NCBI GenBank assembly: GCA_029204225.1
Contig: CM055097.1
Location: 6,963,676 to 7,027,675 of the forward strand
DNA: 64,000 nt
Source: Diphasiastrum complanatum
Taxonomy: Eukaryota > Streptophyta > Lycopodiopsida > Lycopodiales > Lycopodiaceae
Reading direction: 5' to 3'
Shown here one piece after another: positions 10,397 to 19,891 of the stretch (position 1 is its first letter; each line of letters begins with the position of its first letter). Made by a program: the position numbers and the translations under genes. Under the pieces are notes generated by a model. That model did no database searches, was not told where the DNA came from, and saw nothing but the letters and a program-made list of their open reading frames with translations.

Positions 10397-12374
10397 CTAT
10401 CCAATTCCAGATGCGTCTTTTTTTGTCCCTGCATCCGGTGCTATAGCCTTGTGCATTGCTCCTTGATGTAGGATAGTGGTATCCATGTCTAGCTCCAAAG
10501 CAATTCTTAGAGCCATGCATCCCACATTCGGATTCATCAAATCCCATGCCGTGTAGGGATCTTTTTGGTCATCTGTACACAAGGAATTTGATGGTTTTGA
10601 ATTCAGTTTCCAAGTTAACATGTTTTCCTTGTTGATAGGATTGATGATATCCTCTAACGCAAGAATATTCAAGGATTTTGCACCAACTCCTTCCATCAAT
10701 ACCACATTAGATTCATTGATTAGTAGCTCGGTGCAAATTTGCTTTAGATCTTTGGATGGATCTCTTATTATTGACTTCATTGAAGCAATGTTGATACCAA
10801 TTTCATTATCAAAAAGCTCGTTGCTGTATTGGTATTTGAATTTTGCATCAATGTTATATCACTCGCTTGATCCATGTTCATGAATAATTCCATATAGATC
10901 ATTATCAATAATATGGTCATAACCATTGATTTGTGGAGTAGAGCATAATTCTTGGCAATCAAATTGTACTCCATGATTTAACTGCAGTTGTAGAAGTTCG
11001 TTCTGCTCATAGTATACCTCGTTTTGACCTTGGTCATGATCATTACAATTGTCGGACAAGACTTGACCTGGATTCTCAAGTTGGTCTTCATCCACTTGTT
11101 CGTTGGTGTTTTGCTGATATTGTTTTATCTCCGTGGAAGATAGATCGATATTAAAATTTTTGTTTTCTTCCTCAAAATCATCAGCTTCATCAGAAGATTC
11201 ATGATCTTGTTTGCTCAAAACATCTCGACTTGGAAGTTTGCCCTTGAACTAGAGGAAGCGTTGTTCCGTAGACATCAACAATGGTACACAATTCAGGATT
11301 AGTAGTTCGAATATCAATTGGCTGTTGTGGAATACCATTCGATTGCAAGATAAATTCAAAACGAGCGACCATCTTTTGGTACATTTCTTCCCATCTTTGC
11401 TTTGACCTTTCTTGTAATTGTTGCCATGTTTGTTTCGTTTGTTCGGTACTATCCTATATGGTAGTTAAAAGTGTACATAATATTTCTTTTGTTCCATTGG
11501 TCACTTTACTGATAGTAGGGTTTATATTATTACTTGACATTGCATGAGTGCTAACCCACTGTTGTTGAGTTGGTGGCCTTAGACTTCCCACAAAATTGAC
11601 ATAGGGACTGGAAATTGTCGCTCCACTTGCCACAATAATATTCCTTCCCTTCTTAAAATCATTTGCATCGGCAAATGATGTACCCATCAGAGAAGGACCA
11701 ATCATACCTGTAGTGGCATAGAGAGAACATCCTTCATTTTCGTCAATTTCTTCACTTTCATAGGCATCTTCATAGGCCTTATAATCAGCATTATCATCTT
11801 CATTATGATCGAAATGTTGTTTTGCACCACGGTAATGTCGTCTCTTGAGTTCTTCAAGATCATAGGATTGATCAATGGGCTCGTAGTGATCTTTTGTTCC
11901 ACCTTGCACCTGTTGTTCATCCACGCTTGTCGCTTCAAACTGATCTTCAGTAGTGAATTGGAATTGATCTTGCCCTTGATAATCACCATCATTGAATTCC
12001 AGTTCATCTTGATCATCAAAGCGTTCAACTGCTTCATCTGTAGAGCCATCTTCAATGACTACTTCGTGTTGTTCCTCTCTTTGCTGATCGTTGTTGAAAT
12101 TTTCAGAGTAATGGTCAAGTTCAGAAGTGTCGTTGTAGTCTTGATACTGATCATCATTAGCCAACTCATCATTCTGGTCTTGATACTGATTGTTATCAGT
12201 GATGTCGTCACCTTGGTCATAATCTTCGATGTAATCATCACCTTGATCCCAATATTCCTCCACATCATTGTCACAATCGTCATCACAGTATGACTGATCG
12301 TCATCCTCTTGTTCATAATGCCAATCCATTAGAGTCGATGTGGAATAACTAAATCTTGTAACTGTGGATTGCAA
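10397..12374 (-). pseudogene. broken gene for an acidic Asp/Glu/Gln-rich protein of unknown family
   Basis: Reading from 12374 downward, a 306-codon frame opens with a Met and is extremely rich in D, E, Q, N and Y over its first 200 residues. It ends at a TAG (11454-11456) but stays open in the same frame afterwards, with a helical, probably coiled-coil segment (WQQLQERSKQRWEEMYQKM), down to 11199. A shift near 11200-11218 moves to another frame that continues acidic, is cut by a TGA at 10859-10861 and resumes in frame to 10397 (SIIRDPSKDLKQICTELL...). So one coding unit of roughly 650 codons carries two nonsense codons and one frameshift. I recognise no domain; it could be a retroelement gag-like protein or a host gene. 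Introns are an alternative explanation for the breaks. Confidence 0.45.
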
Positions 12375-12399
12375 TCTTGGGAAGAATTTGGAAATGGTA

Positions 12400-13018
12400 T
12401 GGAAACTAGTTTTAACAAGGTGCAGTTAAGCGGTGACAATAGGCATGAGTTTTTTCGATTAGAGCAAGTAAAAAGGACTTTTGAAAAGGTCAAATTTTGA
12501 TCCCAATAAGACTTCTACACTGACAATCTTGTTGAGCTAAAGAAGCTCGCTTTCTACGGCACTGAAATCCGAGCTCAAACGGATGAGATATGGTCAATTG
12601 AATGAATAAAATATAAAGTGTAAACAACTTAGGACAAAGGGTCCTAAAATAAAATTAGAAATAAGAAGTAGATAATGATGACGAAATGATGACCATTGTA
12701 CTCAGCGCAGTGAACTGAGCAATTTTTGTTCTTAATGCACTGAATTTCGACGTTAAACACAAAAGTTAAGGCTACACAAAGACAAGGAAATTACAAACTT
12801 AGAAGAGCATTGGACCGTTGAAGAAAGAATACCGTAGAATTCTTAAAAATGATGGCAAATTTCTTTTTTCTTGGTTACTTGGGCGATCAGTTGGGGTGCT
12901 CGGATGCTCGGAAGAAAAATATAAAACCGTTAAAGAAATAGGAATAAACGGAATTTTTTTCTACCGGGCACGTAAAAGGAAGATTCTGGCAGCGTGGGCA
13001 TACGGGCAGCGTACGTAC
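12400..13018. other. non-coding region left of the minisatellite
   Basis: No gene recognised. The stretch has the patchy character of a transposon remnant or promoter region but shows no termini. Confidence 0.3.
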
Positions 13019-13236
13019 GCAGAGGGACGGTTAGAGAGAGAAAATCTCAACCGATGGACAGAGGGGCAGGGTAGAGAGAGAAAATGATTAGAGAGAGAAA
13101 ATCTCAACCCATGAACAGAGGGGCAGGGTAGAGAGAGAAAATCTCGAACGATGGAGAGAGAGGGGCGGGTAGAGAGAGCAAATCTCGACCGATGGAGATA
13201 GAGGGGCGGGTAGAGAGAGAAAATCTCGACCGACAG
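13019..13236. repeat. GA-rich minisatellite, about five imperfect units
   Basis: A unit of about 40 bases built from AGAGGGGCGGG, TAGAGAGAGAAAATCTC and (A/G)ACCGATGGA recurs from 13019 to 13236 with small length changes. It produces spurious Ser/Leu-rich open frames on the minus strand (12961-13389), not annotated as genes. Confidence 0.85.
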
Positions 13237-14170
13237 GGAAATGGTACGTAACCGAAGGGAAACTGAATACGTAGAGAGAGGAAATAGCAAGTATGATCGA
13301 ATGCGACGTGGACAGGGAGGACCAAGGTGACTGTTGCCTGAGTGTATTGATCTATGCCTTATGACCAGCCATCGCTGAAGAGGAGGCATTTTCTGGCCGC
13401 ATGGAAAGGAGTGATCGATTTGTTTGATTAAAGCGGTGAGAAAGAGAAGGAGTGATCACAAGAACGCGATTGTTATTTGGATTTGTTAATTTTCGTTCCT
13501 TTTCTTTCTGGGTTCTGGATCCTGACTTGTTTGCTCATAGATACGGATCGCTGAAGCGCTATAATCTGAAATGAAGGAAGCGTGTTTGGCTGTAAGCAGA
13601 ACTAAAACGGAAGTGTAGCCTTAATGAACAAATTGATCTCCTTGGCTGGAACCATCAAATACAGTCGCCATCGCTGTCACAGCAAGATTGCCATTACACA
13701 AGACTACCATTACAGATGAGAAGAATTGGCGCGTGGAGGGAGGCGTCGCGAGGAGGGAGGGAGTAAATGCGCAGGCAGAGTAAGGGGGCTTAATTGTAAA
13801 AATTAACAAAAATTGTGAAGTGATCGTGGCAGAGATTAATCTATTTCCGTCAATACGAACTTCTAAGTTGCTTCTGGAGGTTCCTGTCAATGCAGAAGAC
13901 ACCTACTATGAAGATGGTAGCGATTGGAACTGGCATATGTGATTAATTTTGTTGGAAGTATCATATTGAAATGGAGACAAGCAGCTCTTGCTGCGATGCT
14001 AATCAGTCTTCTTCTGATCAGGATATTTCACCTCAAAGCACCGGGTTATGCAGGAATTCAAGAGGGGTAGTTCAGAAGCCCATGAAAGCAGGACGGACAT
14101 CCAACGAAGATGAGCTATTGCGTAGAACCGTTTTTAGATTCAAAGCAATAAGAGGATCACGATCTCTGCC

Positions 14171-14173
<3 letters not shown>
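13237..14173. other. region without confident gene
   Basis: Short open frames at 13621-13902 (minus) and 13971-14216 (plus) show no recognised motif; the latter ends in the GA tract. No transposon ends identified. Confidence 0.3.

Positions 14174-14213
<40 letters not shown>
14174..14213 (+). repeat. (GA)20 microsatellite
   Basis: Uninterrupted GA dinucleotides directly upstream of the telomere-like tract. Confidence 0.95.
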
Positions 14214-14216
<3 letters not shown>

Positions 14217-14303
14217 ATTAGGGTTAGGCTTAGGGTAGGTAGGTAGGTCAGGTTAGGGTAGGCGTATAGGGTTAGGTTTAGGTCGCATGAGGGTTAGGGT
14301 TAT
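14214..14303 (+). repeat. degenerate telomere-like tract (TTAGGG / TTTAGGG variants)
   Basis: About 90 bases in which TTAGGGTTAGG, TTAGGGTAGG, TAGGTAGGTAGG and TTTAGG units follow each other irregularly. TTAGGG-type units outnumber the usual plant TTTAGGG. It is an interstitial tract: AT-rich sequence follows on the right and a GA tract precedes it. Confidence 0.6.
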
Positions 14304-14854
14304 TATTTACTTATTTTTTTAAAGATGCAAGAATTGGACAAAGAAACAGAACTTCAGAAATGCAAGGTTGAAGTGCTTTTCTCCCAAATTTCTTACTCAA
14401 ACTAGAATTTGACCTCTTTCACAAGATTTGTCATATCTTTCTCAATTTTCAACCAAATTGGCTACAAATTGGCTCAGATTCAAGCTAAGAGTGAGATCTA
14501 CAATCGTATAGAATTATAGTCACAAATTTCTCCCAAAAGTACAGCCAAAAATGGAGAAAAATAGACTGCAAAAACTATCACTAACTAAAATTGGAAAGAA
14601 AACACTAAAATGGCCATAACTTGGTCATTATAGCTCCAAATCAGAAAATATCAGTACCTCCAGAAAGCTAAAAGAGAGATCTATTGATCTACAACAAGAA
14701 ACTACACCAAAAAAAAAATTAAAAATTAAAAAAAAATTGAGAATTAGATAGCCAAAAACTGAATAAAAAATAATCAAGAAAGCTAGAACAAGAAACTCTA
14801 CCAAATTTAACAAAATCCACCAAATCTGATGGGGAAAGGATCTAATGATATGAT
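14304..14854. other. AT-rich spacer
   Basis: No coding capacity. The sequence is homopolymer-rich (A/T runs near 14705-14745) and may be the decayed internal leader of the LTR-like unit to its right. Confidence 0.3.
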
Positions 14855-15480
14855 ACCAAAATTTTCATGTGCCAACCTTAGCATTCAAACATCTAATCCA
14901 TTCATTAAACATCAAATTACAATGGAAATGCAAGAAATTAAAAAACTAGTCAAAAATCAAGAAGATAGCTAAAAGTAACAAAACTTCACCAAATTAGGCA
15001 AAGTAAGGTATCTTTATTCATGATTATTGATCATTCACAAGATAGGGGCCTGATTCTAGAGCATGATCATAGCTCTCGTGTGATTTTAGGCACATGAGCC
15101 ACTTTCTTCATCAAGAAAGCTCTCAAAGAGAAGCTCCAAGATCTCTTAAAACTCAAAATTACAAAATGAAAAATAGCCTCCAAATTTAGCACGACCTCAG
15201 CTATTTATAGTGGTCATTTGTGCCTATGCCATAAGTTTGGGGCCTTATTTAGCTAAATTGGGCCTTACAACCATTATTACAATTCCTCTATTCTCAATTA
15301 TAGCGAGGTTGTTCGAACCACTTTATTAAATATCCTATTGACTAGTTCTAATCTAATTTAGCTCCATGGCTATATTTAGCAATTTATTAGTAAGCTCTTG
15401 GGCTAATTACATGCAGCACATGACACAAGGCCTAATACCATATCAGAGTGCAAGCTCCAATACTTGATATCTTTCGCGAT
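14855..15480 (-). mobile_element. possible minus-strand LTR with primer-site-like end (weak)
   Basis: On the minus strand a TATAAATA box (15202-15209) is followed by about 330 bases and then TTTTGGTATCATATCA (near 14848-14863), which resembles a copia primer-binding site TGGTATCA. This gives the expected U3-TATA-R-U5-PBS order. The LTR start was not found and there is no second copy, so this remains tentative. Confidence 0.3.
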
Positions 15481-15514
15481 ATCAAATTATTCTTCAGTTC
15501 GAATCAATTTGTTT

Positions 15515-15904
15515 CGGTATCAGAGAATTGATTTCCACGGCACAATATCTCTCTTAATGTCGAAAGACTAAAGTTCCAGATGGATTCTTAAAGTAAAGCC
15601 GGTCTTATTACAGACAAGCTAAATGGATCCAATTATCATTAATGGAAATTTAAGATGAAGACTTTGCTAATCGCCAATGAGTTGTGGGATGTTGTCATAG
15701 GTACAGAAGTAAAGCCTGAAGACAACACATAAGACTCAAAATGGAAATCGAAGGACGGTAATGCTTTCGCGCGTATTATTCTCAATATATCAGATACTCA
15801 AATTGGCCACATAGTTGAAGCTAAAACTTCGAAAGGAGTTTGGGACATCCTAAGCTCACTATATGATATGAGAGACGTAACTACCAAGTTACGTCTTCGA
15901 AGTC
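15515..15904 (+). pseudogene. Copia-A gag N-terminal fragment with primer-site remnant
   Basis: CGGTATCAGAG at 15515-15525 is a one-base variant of the copia primer site. An ATG at 15580 then opens a gag frame: LNGSNYH.WKFKMKTLL, ELWDVVIGTEVKPED, KDGNAFARIILNISDTQIGH and KTSKGVWDILSSLYD. These are the conserved copia gag (UBN2/DUF4219-type) blocks, matched in the copy at 45177. Stops at several codons break it, and at about 15900 it joins LTR sequence, so the rest of gag is deleted. Confidence 0.75.
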
Positions 15905-16543
15905 CTAACTGGATGGATGCCAACTCACTATGGCTCACTGGCCATTATGATCGACGACCTAATTAGTTGTTCTACTACTGGACGTTGCCGCATTTGCTTA
16001 ATTATAAATAGTTGCTCATATTTCTACACTTTCATCTTAGAGCATAATCAATGATCTTAGATCAAGAAGTATTGAATAGTTAGCTCTCTCTCTCTCAAGC
16101 CTGCGAGCTTGAACACTCTTGAGCATTCTAGGCTAGTTCTTTAGAGTTGATTAGAGATTGCTATTGCGCTTATTGCTTATCCGTAGTTGCGTTTAAGTCA
16201 AACTTATGTTTAGTCGCTCAGAGATAGCTTAGAGTATGTGGCTTCGATCCACAAACTTGTTGTGCTCATTTACATCAATTTCATTTTCATACTGAATCAA
16301 TACCATCTTCTTATTGCGTTCAGGTTTGTCTCAGAATATATGCATCTTTGTAATTCTTCGCGATAGATTATTTGTCTGATAACTCAATGCTTGATGTTTG
16401 GTTATGTAATCGTTGTAGTACTAATGATTTCAAAGTTAGTTACTATAAGATCGAACATGATTTCTATCACTATTATTTTGTTCAAAATTGATAGGCGTAG
16501 TCATGCATAGAGAAAGAGGAAGATAGTTTATTCCATAACTCCA
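15905..16543 (+). mobile_element. Copia-A LTR fragment (plus)
   Basis: The TATAAATA box (16003-16010), the short CT tract at 16084-16096, the block with AGCCTGCGAGCTTGAACACTC, and the 3' part with GATAGGCGTAGTCATGCA match the inverse of the minus-strand LTRs at 29712-30981 and 31910-33033. It lacks the LTR start and stops short of the terminal CAACA, joining minus-strand pol at 16544. It is a rearranged remnant. Confidence 0.75.
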
Positions 16544-17905
16544 TTGAGATATGTCTGTACATCCATTTGATGTATTTCCAAATCTGCTGCAGTAGCAAAC
16601 GATAATAAAAGTTGAATAGAAGAATGCTTGACTACTGGACTAAAGGTCTCAGTGTAATCGACGTTGTATACCTAAAAAAATCCTCTAGCAATGAGTCGGG
16701 CTTTTCTTCTGTCAATGCTTTCGTCTGTCTTGTACTTGATTTTGAAAATCCATTTGCAATCAACTACATTTCTGCTAGCAGGTAATTCGACAATTGTCTA
16801 TGTCTGGTTCTTGATAAGAGATGAATACTCTTTATCCATAGCTTCTTTTCAGAGATCGGAATCAGGCTGACTGAGTGCCTCTTCGACAAGCGTCGGCTCT
16901 TGAACAAGGTAGGCTGTAGACTCGTCAACATACCTATCAAGTGGTCTGCTAGTTCTTGATGATCTTCTGGGTAGTAAAGGAAGTTGATCGTTTTCATCAT
17001 ATTGTAGTTGTTGAACTGCGAAATCATCTTCTCCGAATTCACTGTTGATATGTTGTTCGTCATGAGTAGATGAGCTTGGACCTTCAATAGAAATAGAACC
17101 TCAAAGTTCAATATGTCAGATGAATCCAACAAGTCGGCTATATGGGCTTTGTCTTTTCCCTTGAGGTCGATAAACTGATCTTCGATGAAGATGACATCCC
17201 GACTAGTGAATATCTTTGACTCGATAGAATCGAACAACTTGTAGGCTTGATCTGAAATAGTGTAGCTGATGAAAATACATTTGATACTCTGGAAGTTGAG
17301 CTTCTTACTAAGATCATGAGGAATCTGTGCATAAGCAGTACATCCAAAAACTCGTAAGTTAGATAAAGAAGGTTTGATACCTGTCCAAACTTCGAATGGT
17401 GTTTTGTTTGAGAGACCTTTAGTAGGACATCTCTTCTAAATATAGGTTGTCATTGAAACAACTTCCACCCAGAAGGACTTCATAAGTGTCGCATGTAATT
17501 ACATGCACTTTCCCAATTCGACTAAGGTCATGTTCTTTCTCTCAACAAGATTGTTTGACTGAGGTGAATAGGAGGTAGTGTATTGTTGCTCAATGTCGTT
17601 GTTAAGGCAGTACTCCTTGAATTCGGTGGAGATGTATTCTCCCTCGTTGTCGGACCTCAATGCTTTAATTCATTTATCAGTCTGATTTTCTACATGCTCT
17701 TTAATTGTCTGAACTTGATGAAAGCTTCTGATTTTTGCTTAATGAAGTAAACAGCTGTTCTTCGAGAGAATTCATCAATAAAAGTAATAAAATACTTTGC
17801 ATCTAGCAATGAAGGAGTTTGCATAGGTCCACATATATCTAAATGAACAACATCTAATAGACCTTTTGATGCATGCTTATGACTCGATCTAAAGAGAATC
17901 CTAAA
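16544..17905 (-). pseudogene. Copia-A integrase to RT N-terminus, decayed
   Basis: Reading minus, from 17905: integrase core (GLLDVVH.DICGPMQTPSLLDAKYF, FIDEFSRRT), then integrase C-terminal sequence (LRVFGC-type block near 17340-17240, followed by LFDSIESKIFTSRDVIF), the variable linker, and RT starting with a VDYTETFSPV-like block and MDVQ...LNG, ending at 16544. Frameshifts and stops are frequent; the longest open part is 17237-16764. It is collinear with 41310-40372 and 35005-34250. It lies tail-to-tail with the plus-strand LTR fragment on its left. Confidence 0.75.
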
Positions 17906-18118
17906 TTAGGAAGATGAAATCTACGAAAAATGTGAAAAACGTGATAGAAAAAGCGAAAGTCGCAGAACAACCAGTAGAAATTTCTAATAGTAAAGAATTA
18001 GACCTTGATAGGCCTACTGAAAAATATTATGATGTTGATATTAGTTCAGAAGCTAAAAAACTTTCAGACGAAGAAACCAGAAAAGTTAAGAAAATGACAT
18101 TTTTAGATCCAGTTATAG
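17906..18118 (+). other. lysine-rich coding-like fragment of unknown origin
   Basis: A plus-strand frame (first Met at 17914) reads MKSTKNVKNVIEKAKVAEQP, continues ..LDRPTEKYYDVDISSEAKKL and ends DEETRKVKKMTFLDPVIV at the junction with Copia-A. It matches no copia domain I know. Both borders are abrupt: minus-strand integrase on the left, plus-strand Copia-A protease on the right. A similar K-rich coding-like piece sits at the far border of the same Copia-A segment (24836-25035). The two may be halves of one interrupted sequence. Confidence 0.4.
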
Positions 18119-18451
18119 TATGTTCATCTTGGTGATGATAGCACCCACACTATCGAAGGTGTAGGTACTGTAAGAATAGATTCCAGCATGATCTTGTCAA
18201 AAGCCTTGTATATCTCTAAACTCTCTACAAATCTGTTATCAGTAAGTAGAATTATAGATTAAGGTCATAATGTGGAGTTTGAGTCAGATCAATGCAAAAT
18301 TATCGATAGGAGCGACAAGACACATGGATACTTGTATAGATTGGCACATTGTTACTCATATTCTAGTCAAGCCTTGAAAATCTCTGTTCTTGTCAATAAA
18401 GCATTACTATGGCATCATCGCTTAGGACACTTAAATCATTCGTTTTTTTCG
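18119..18451 (+). pseudogene. Copia-A protease / pre-integrase fragment, left half
   Basis: The frame shows VHLGDDSTHTIEGVGTV (the region just after the protease active site), then, after a shift, EFESDQCKIIDRSDKT, GYLYRLAH and LLWHHRLGHLNH, the HHCC-type pre-integrase domain. It is cut at 18451 by Copia-B and resumes at 24695. The piece matches the minus-strand copy at 41306-40776. Confidence 0.8.
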
Positions 18452-19189
18452 TGTGAAGAATTGAAAAAGATTATCTATGTTAGATATAGGGGTCTTATGT
18501 CTTTTACATCAAGCATCTAGGTGTAGGATGTTGATAGGAATAAATTTGGCATAGATGGCAAATTATGCATTTCCACTTGTAATGCCACTATTGAGCCAAA
18601 ATAGAGTAAGAGGCTAAACACTTGCTAATTAGAGTGTAGACAAGTGTAAAGTTTTTGTTTGATGAATTCCAAGAGGTCCAATAGGATATAGAGGTGGAAC
18701 CTTGTGAGGTCCAATAGGAAATTGAGGTGTGCTTGAATATAGTCCAATAGAATTAAGAGGTGCATAGATCAATGATCCAATAGGATCAAGAGGTGACAAA
18801 ATGTGGTCCAATCATAGTTAAGCATAGTGGTAGCTCGTGGACCTACTAGTATCATTGTACTCCTCATTTTGAAGTCAATTGATTTTGGTGATTTCATGGA
18901 TTTTGTGAGTTATTGGATTTCTAGCTTTCTCTCTCTACCCGAGAGCTCTTGATGCATTTTCTCTCTCTACTCGAGGAGAGCATCTTGTTTTTACTTAGAT
19001 TATTTTTTGAATACTTCCCACACGTGTGAGTGAGAGTTGGAAGTGATTGAATGCATGTAGTAGTGTGTTTTTGCCATAGGATTCAAGATTGATCTTGAAT
19101 CTCAATCTAGTCTTGATCTTGGTGCATCTACACACCTTAGGAGATCACAAGTACATGTAGTGGACAGTCCACACGTGTGAAAATCAACA
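18452..19189 (+). repeat. Copia-B 5' LTR
   Basis: 738 bp, TGTGAAG...CAACA. At 18672-18816 a motif around GTCCAATAG(G)A...GAGGTG recurs five times at 25-42-bp spacing, a candidate transcription-factor array in U3. Two CT-rich palindrome-like blocks (CTCTACCCGAGAG and CTACTCGAGGAGAG) lie at 18930-18978. Confidence 0.95.
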
Positions 19190-19201
19190 TGGTATCAGAG
19201 C
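19190..19201 (+). other. Copia-B primer-binding site
   Basis: TGGTATCAGAGC directly abuts the LTR end. This is the standard copia site complementary to the 3' end of initiator methionine tRNA, used to prime minus-strand DNA synthesis. Confidence 0.9.
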
Positions 19202-19891
19202 CTACCTAAGGTTACCATGCATTTTGATCCATCTAAGTGAAAAAATTTCATCAATCTTGAGCTAGAAGTTGTCAAGGCCCATTTTCCTAGCTATCTTGTT
19301 CAATCTTGGATCAAAAGAGATCAAAAGGACATTGATTGGGTCTGACCTGGTACTGTACGGAATCAGGTGCTCAGACACGTGTGAGGAACATCCAATTTCA
19401 GTTTGGAATTTCTCTCTCATGTTTGATCCATTTATCTTGCTTGATAGCTTGTTTTGAAGCTATTTTTGTCTAGTTTCTGTTGCAATCAGTTTCATTCCAT
19501 TTGGTTGAGCCAATCAAAAGCTATAAGCTTTTGAAGAGGGTTAGGTAGGGCACCTAGACCTGGGTGGACACATTTGGTTTGGTCAAGAGGTTGCTTGGTT
19601 GATCCAAAATCACAGTTGTATGCTTGCCAATCTCATCTATATGTGATCTAGGCACTGTTTTGAGATCTTAGCCATTTTGTTTCATGCAATATCATTGTAT
19701 TTGAGTCAAATTTGGTTTCTTAGTGTATTTCACATGTGCTAAGAGTGTTAGATCCTAACTTTGCCTGTACTCCATCATTTGATGTGAAATAGATCTTGTT
19801 TTAGAGAGATTTGAGTAGCTAGTGAGAATCAATTCACAAATTGTTGTAAGATCTTTCATAGGAGGAGATAGTACTCAATTATTGGATCCTG

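Noticed and set aside
11805-12293. 162-codon plus frame that looks like a hydrophobic membrane protein
   Set aside because: It is the antisense shadow of the Asp/Glu-rich pseudogene; GA-rich codons read backwards give Ile/Val/Leu.
12961-13389. 142-codon minus frame rich in Ser and Leu
   Set aside because: It follows the GA-rich minisatellite units and has no independent support.
14217-14303. Genuine chromosome end
   Set aside because: The repeats are short and degenerate, and normal sequence continues on both sides.
18629-18811. 60-codon minus frame with PIG repeats, present identically at 24130-24312
   Set aside because: It is the antisense of the GTCCAATAG array in the Copia-B LTRs, duplicated because the LTR is duplicated.
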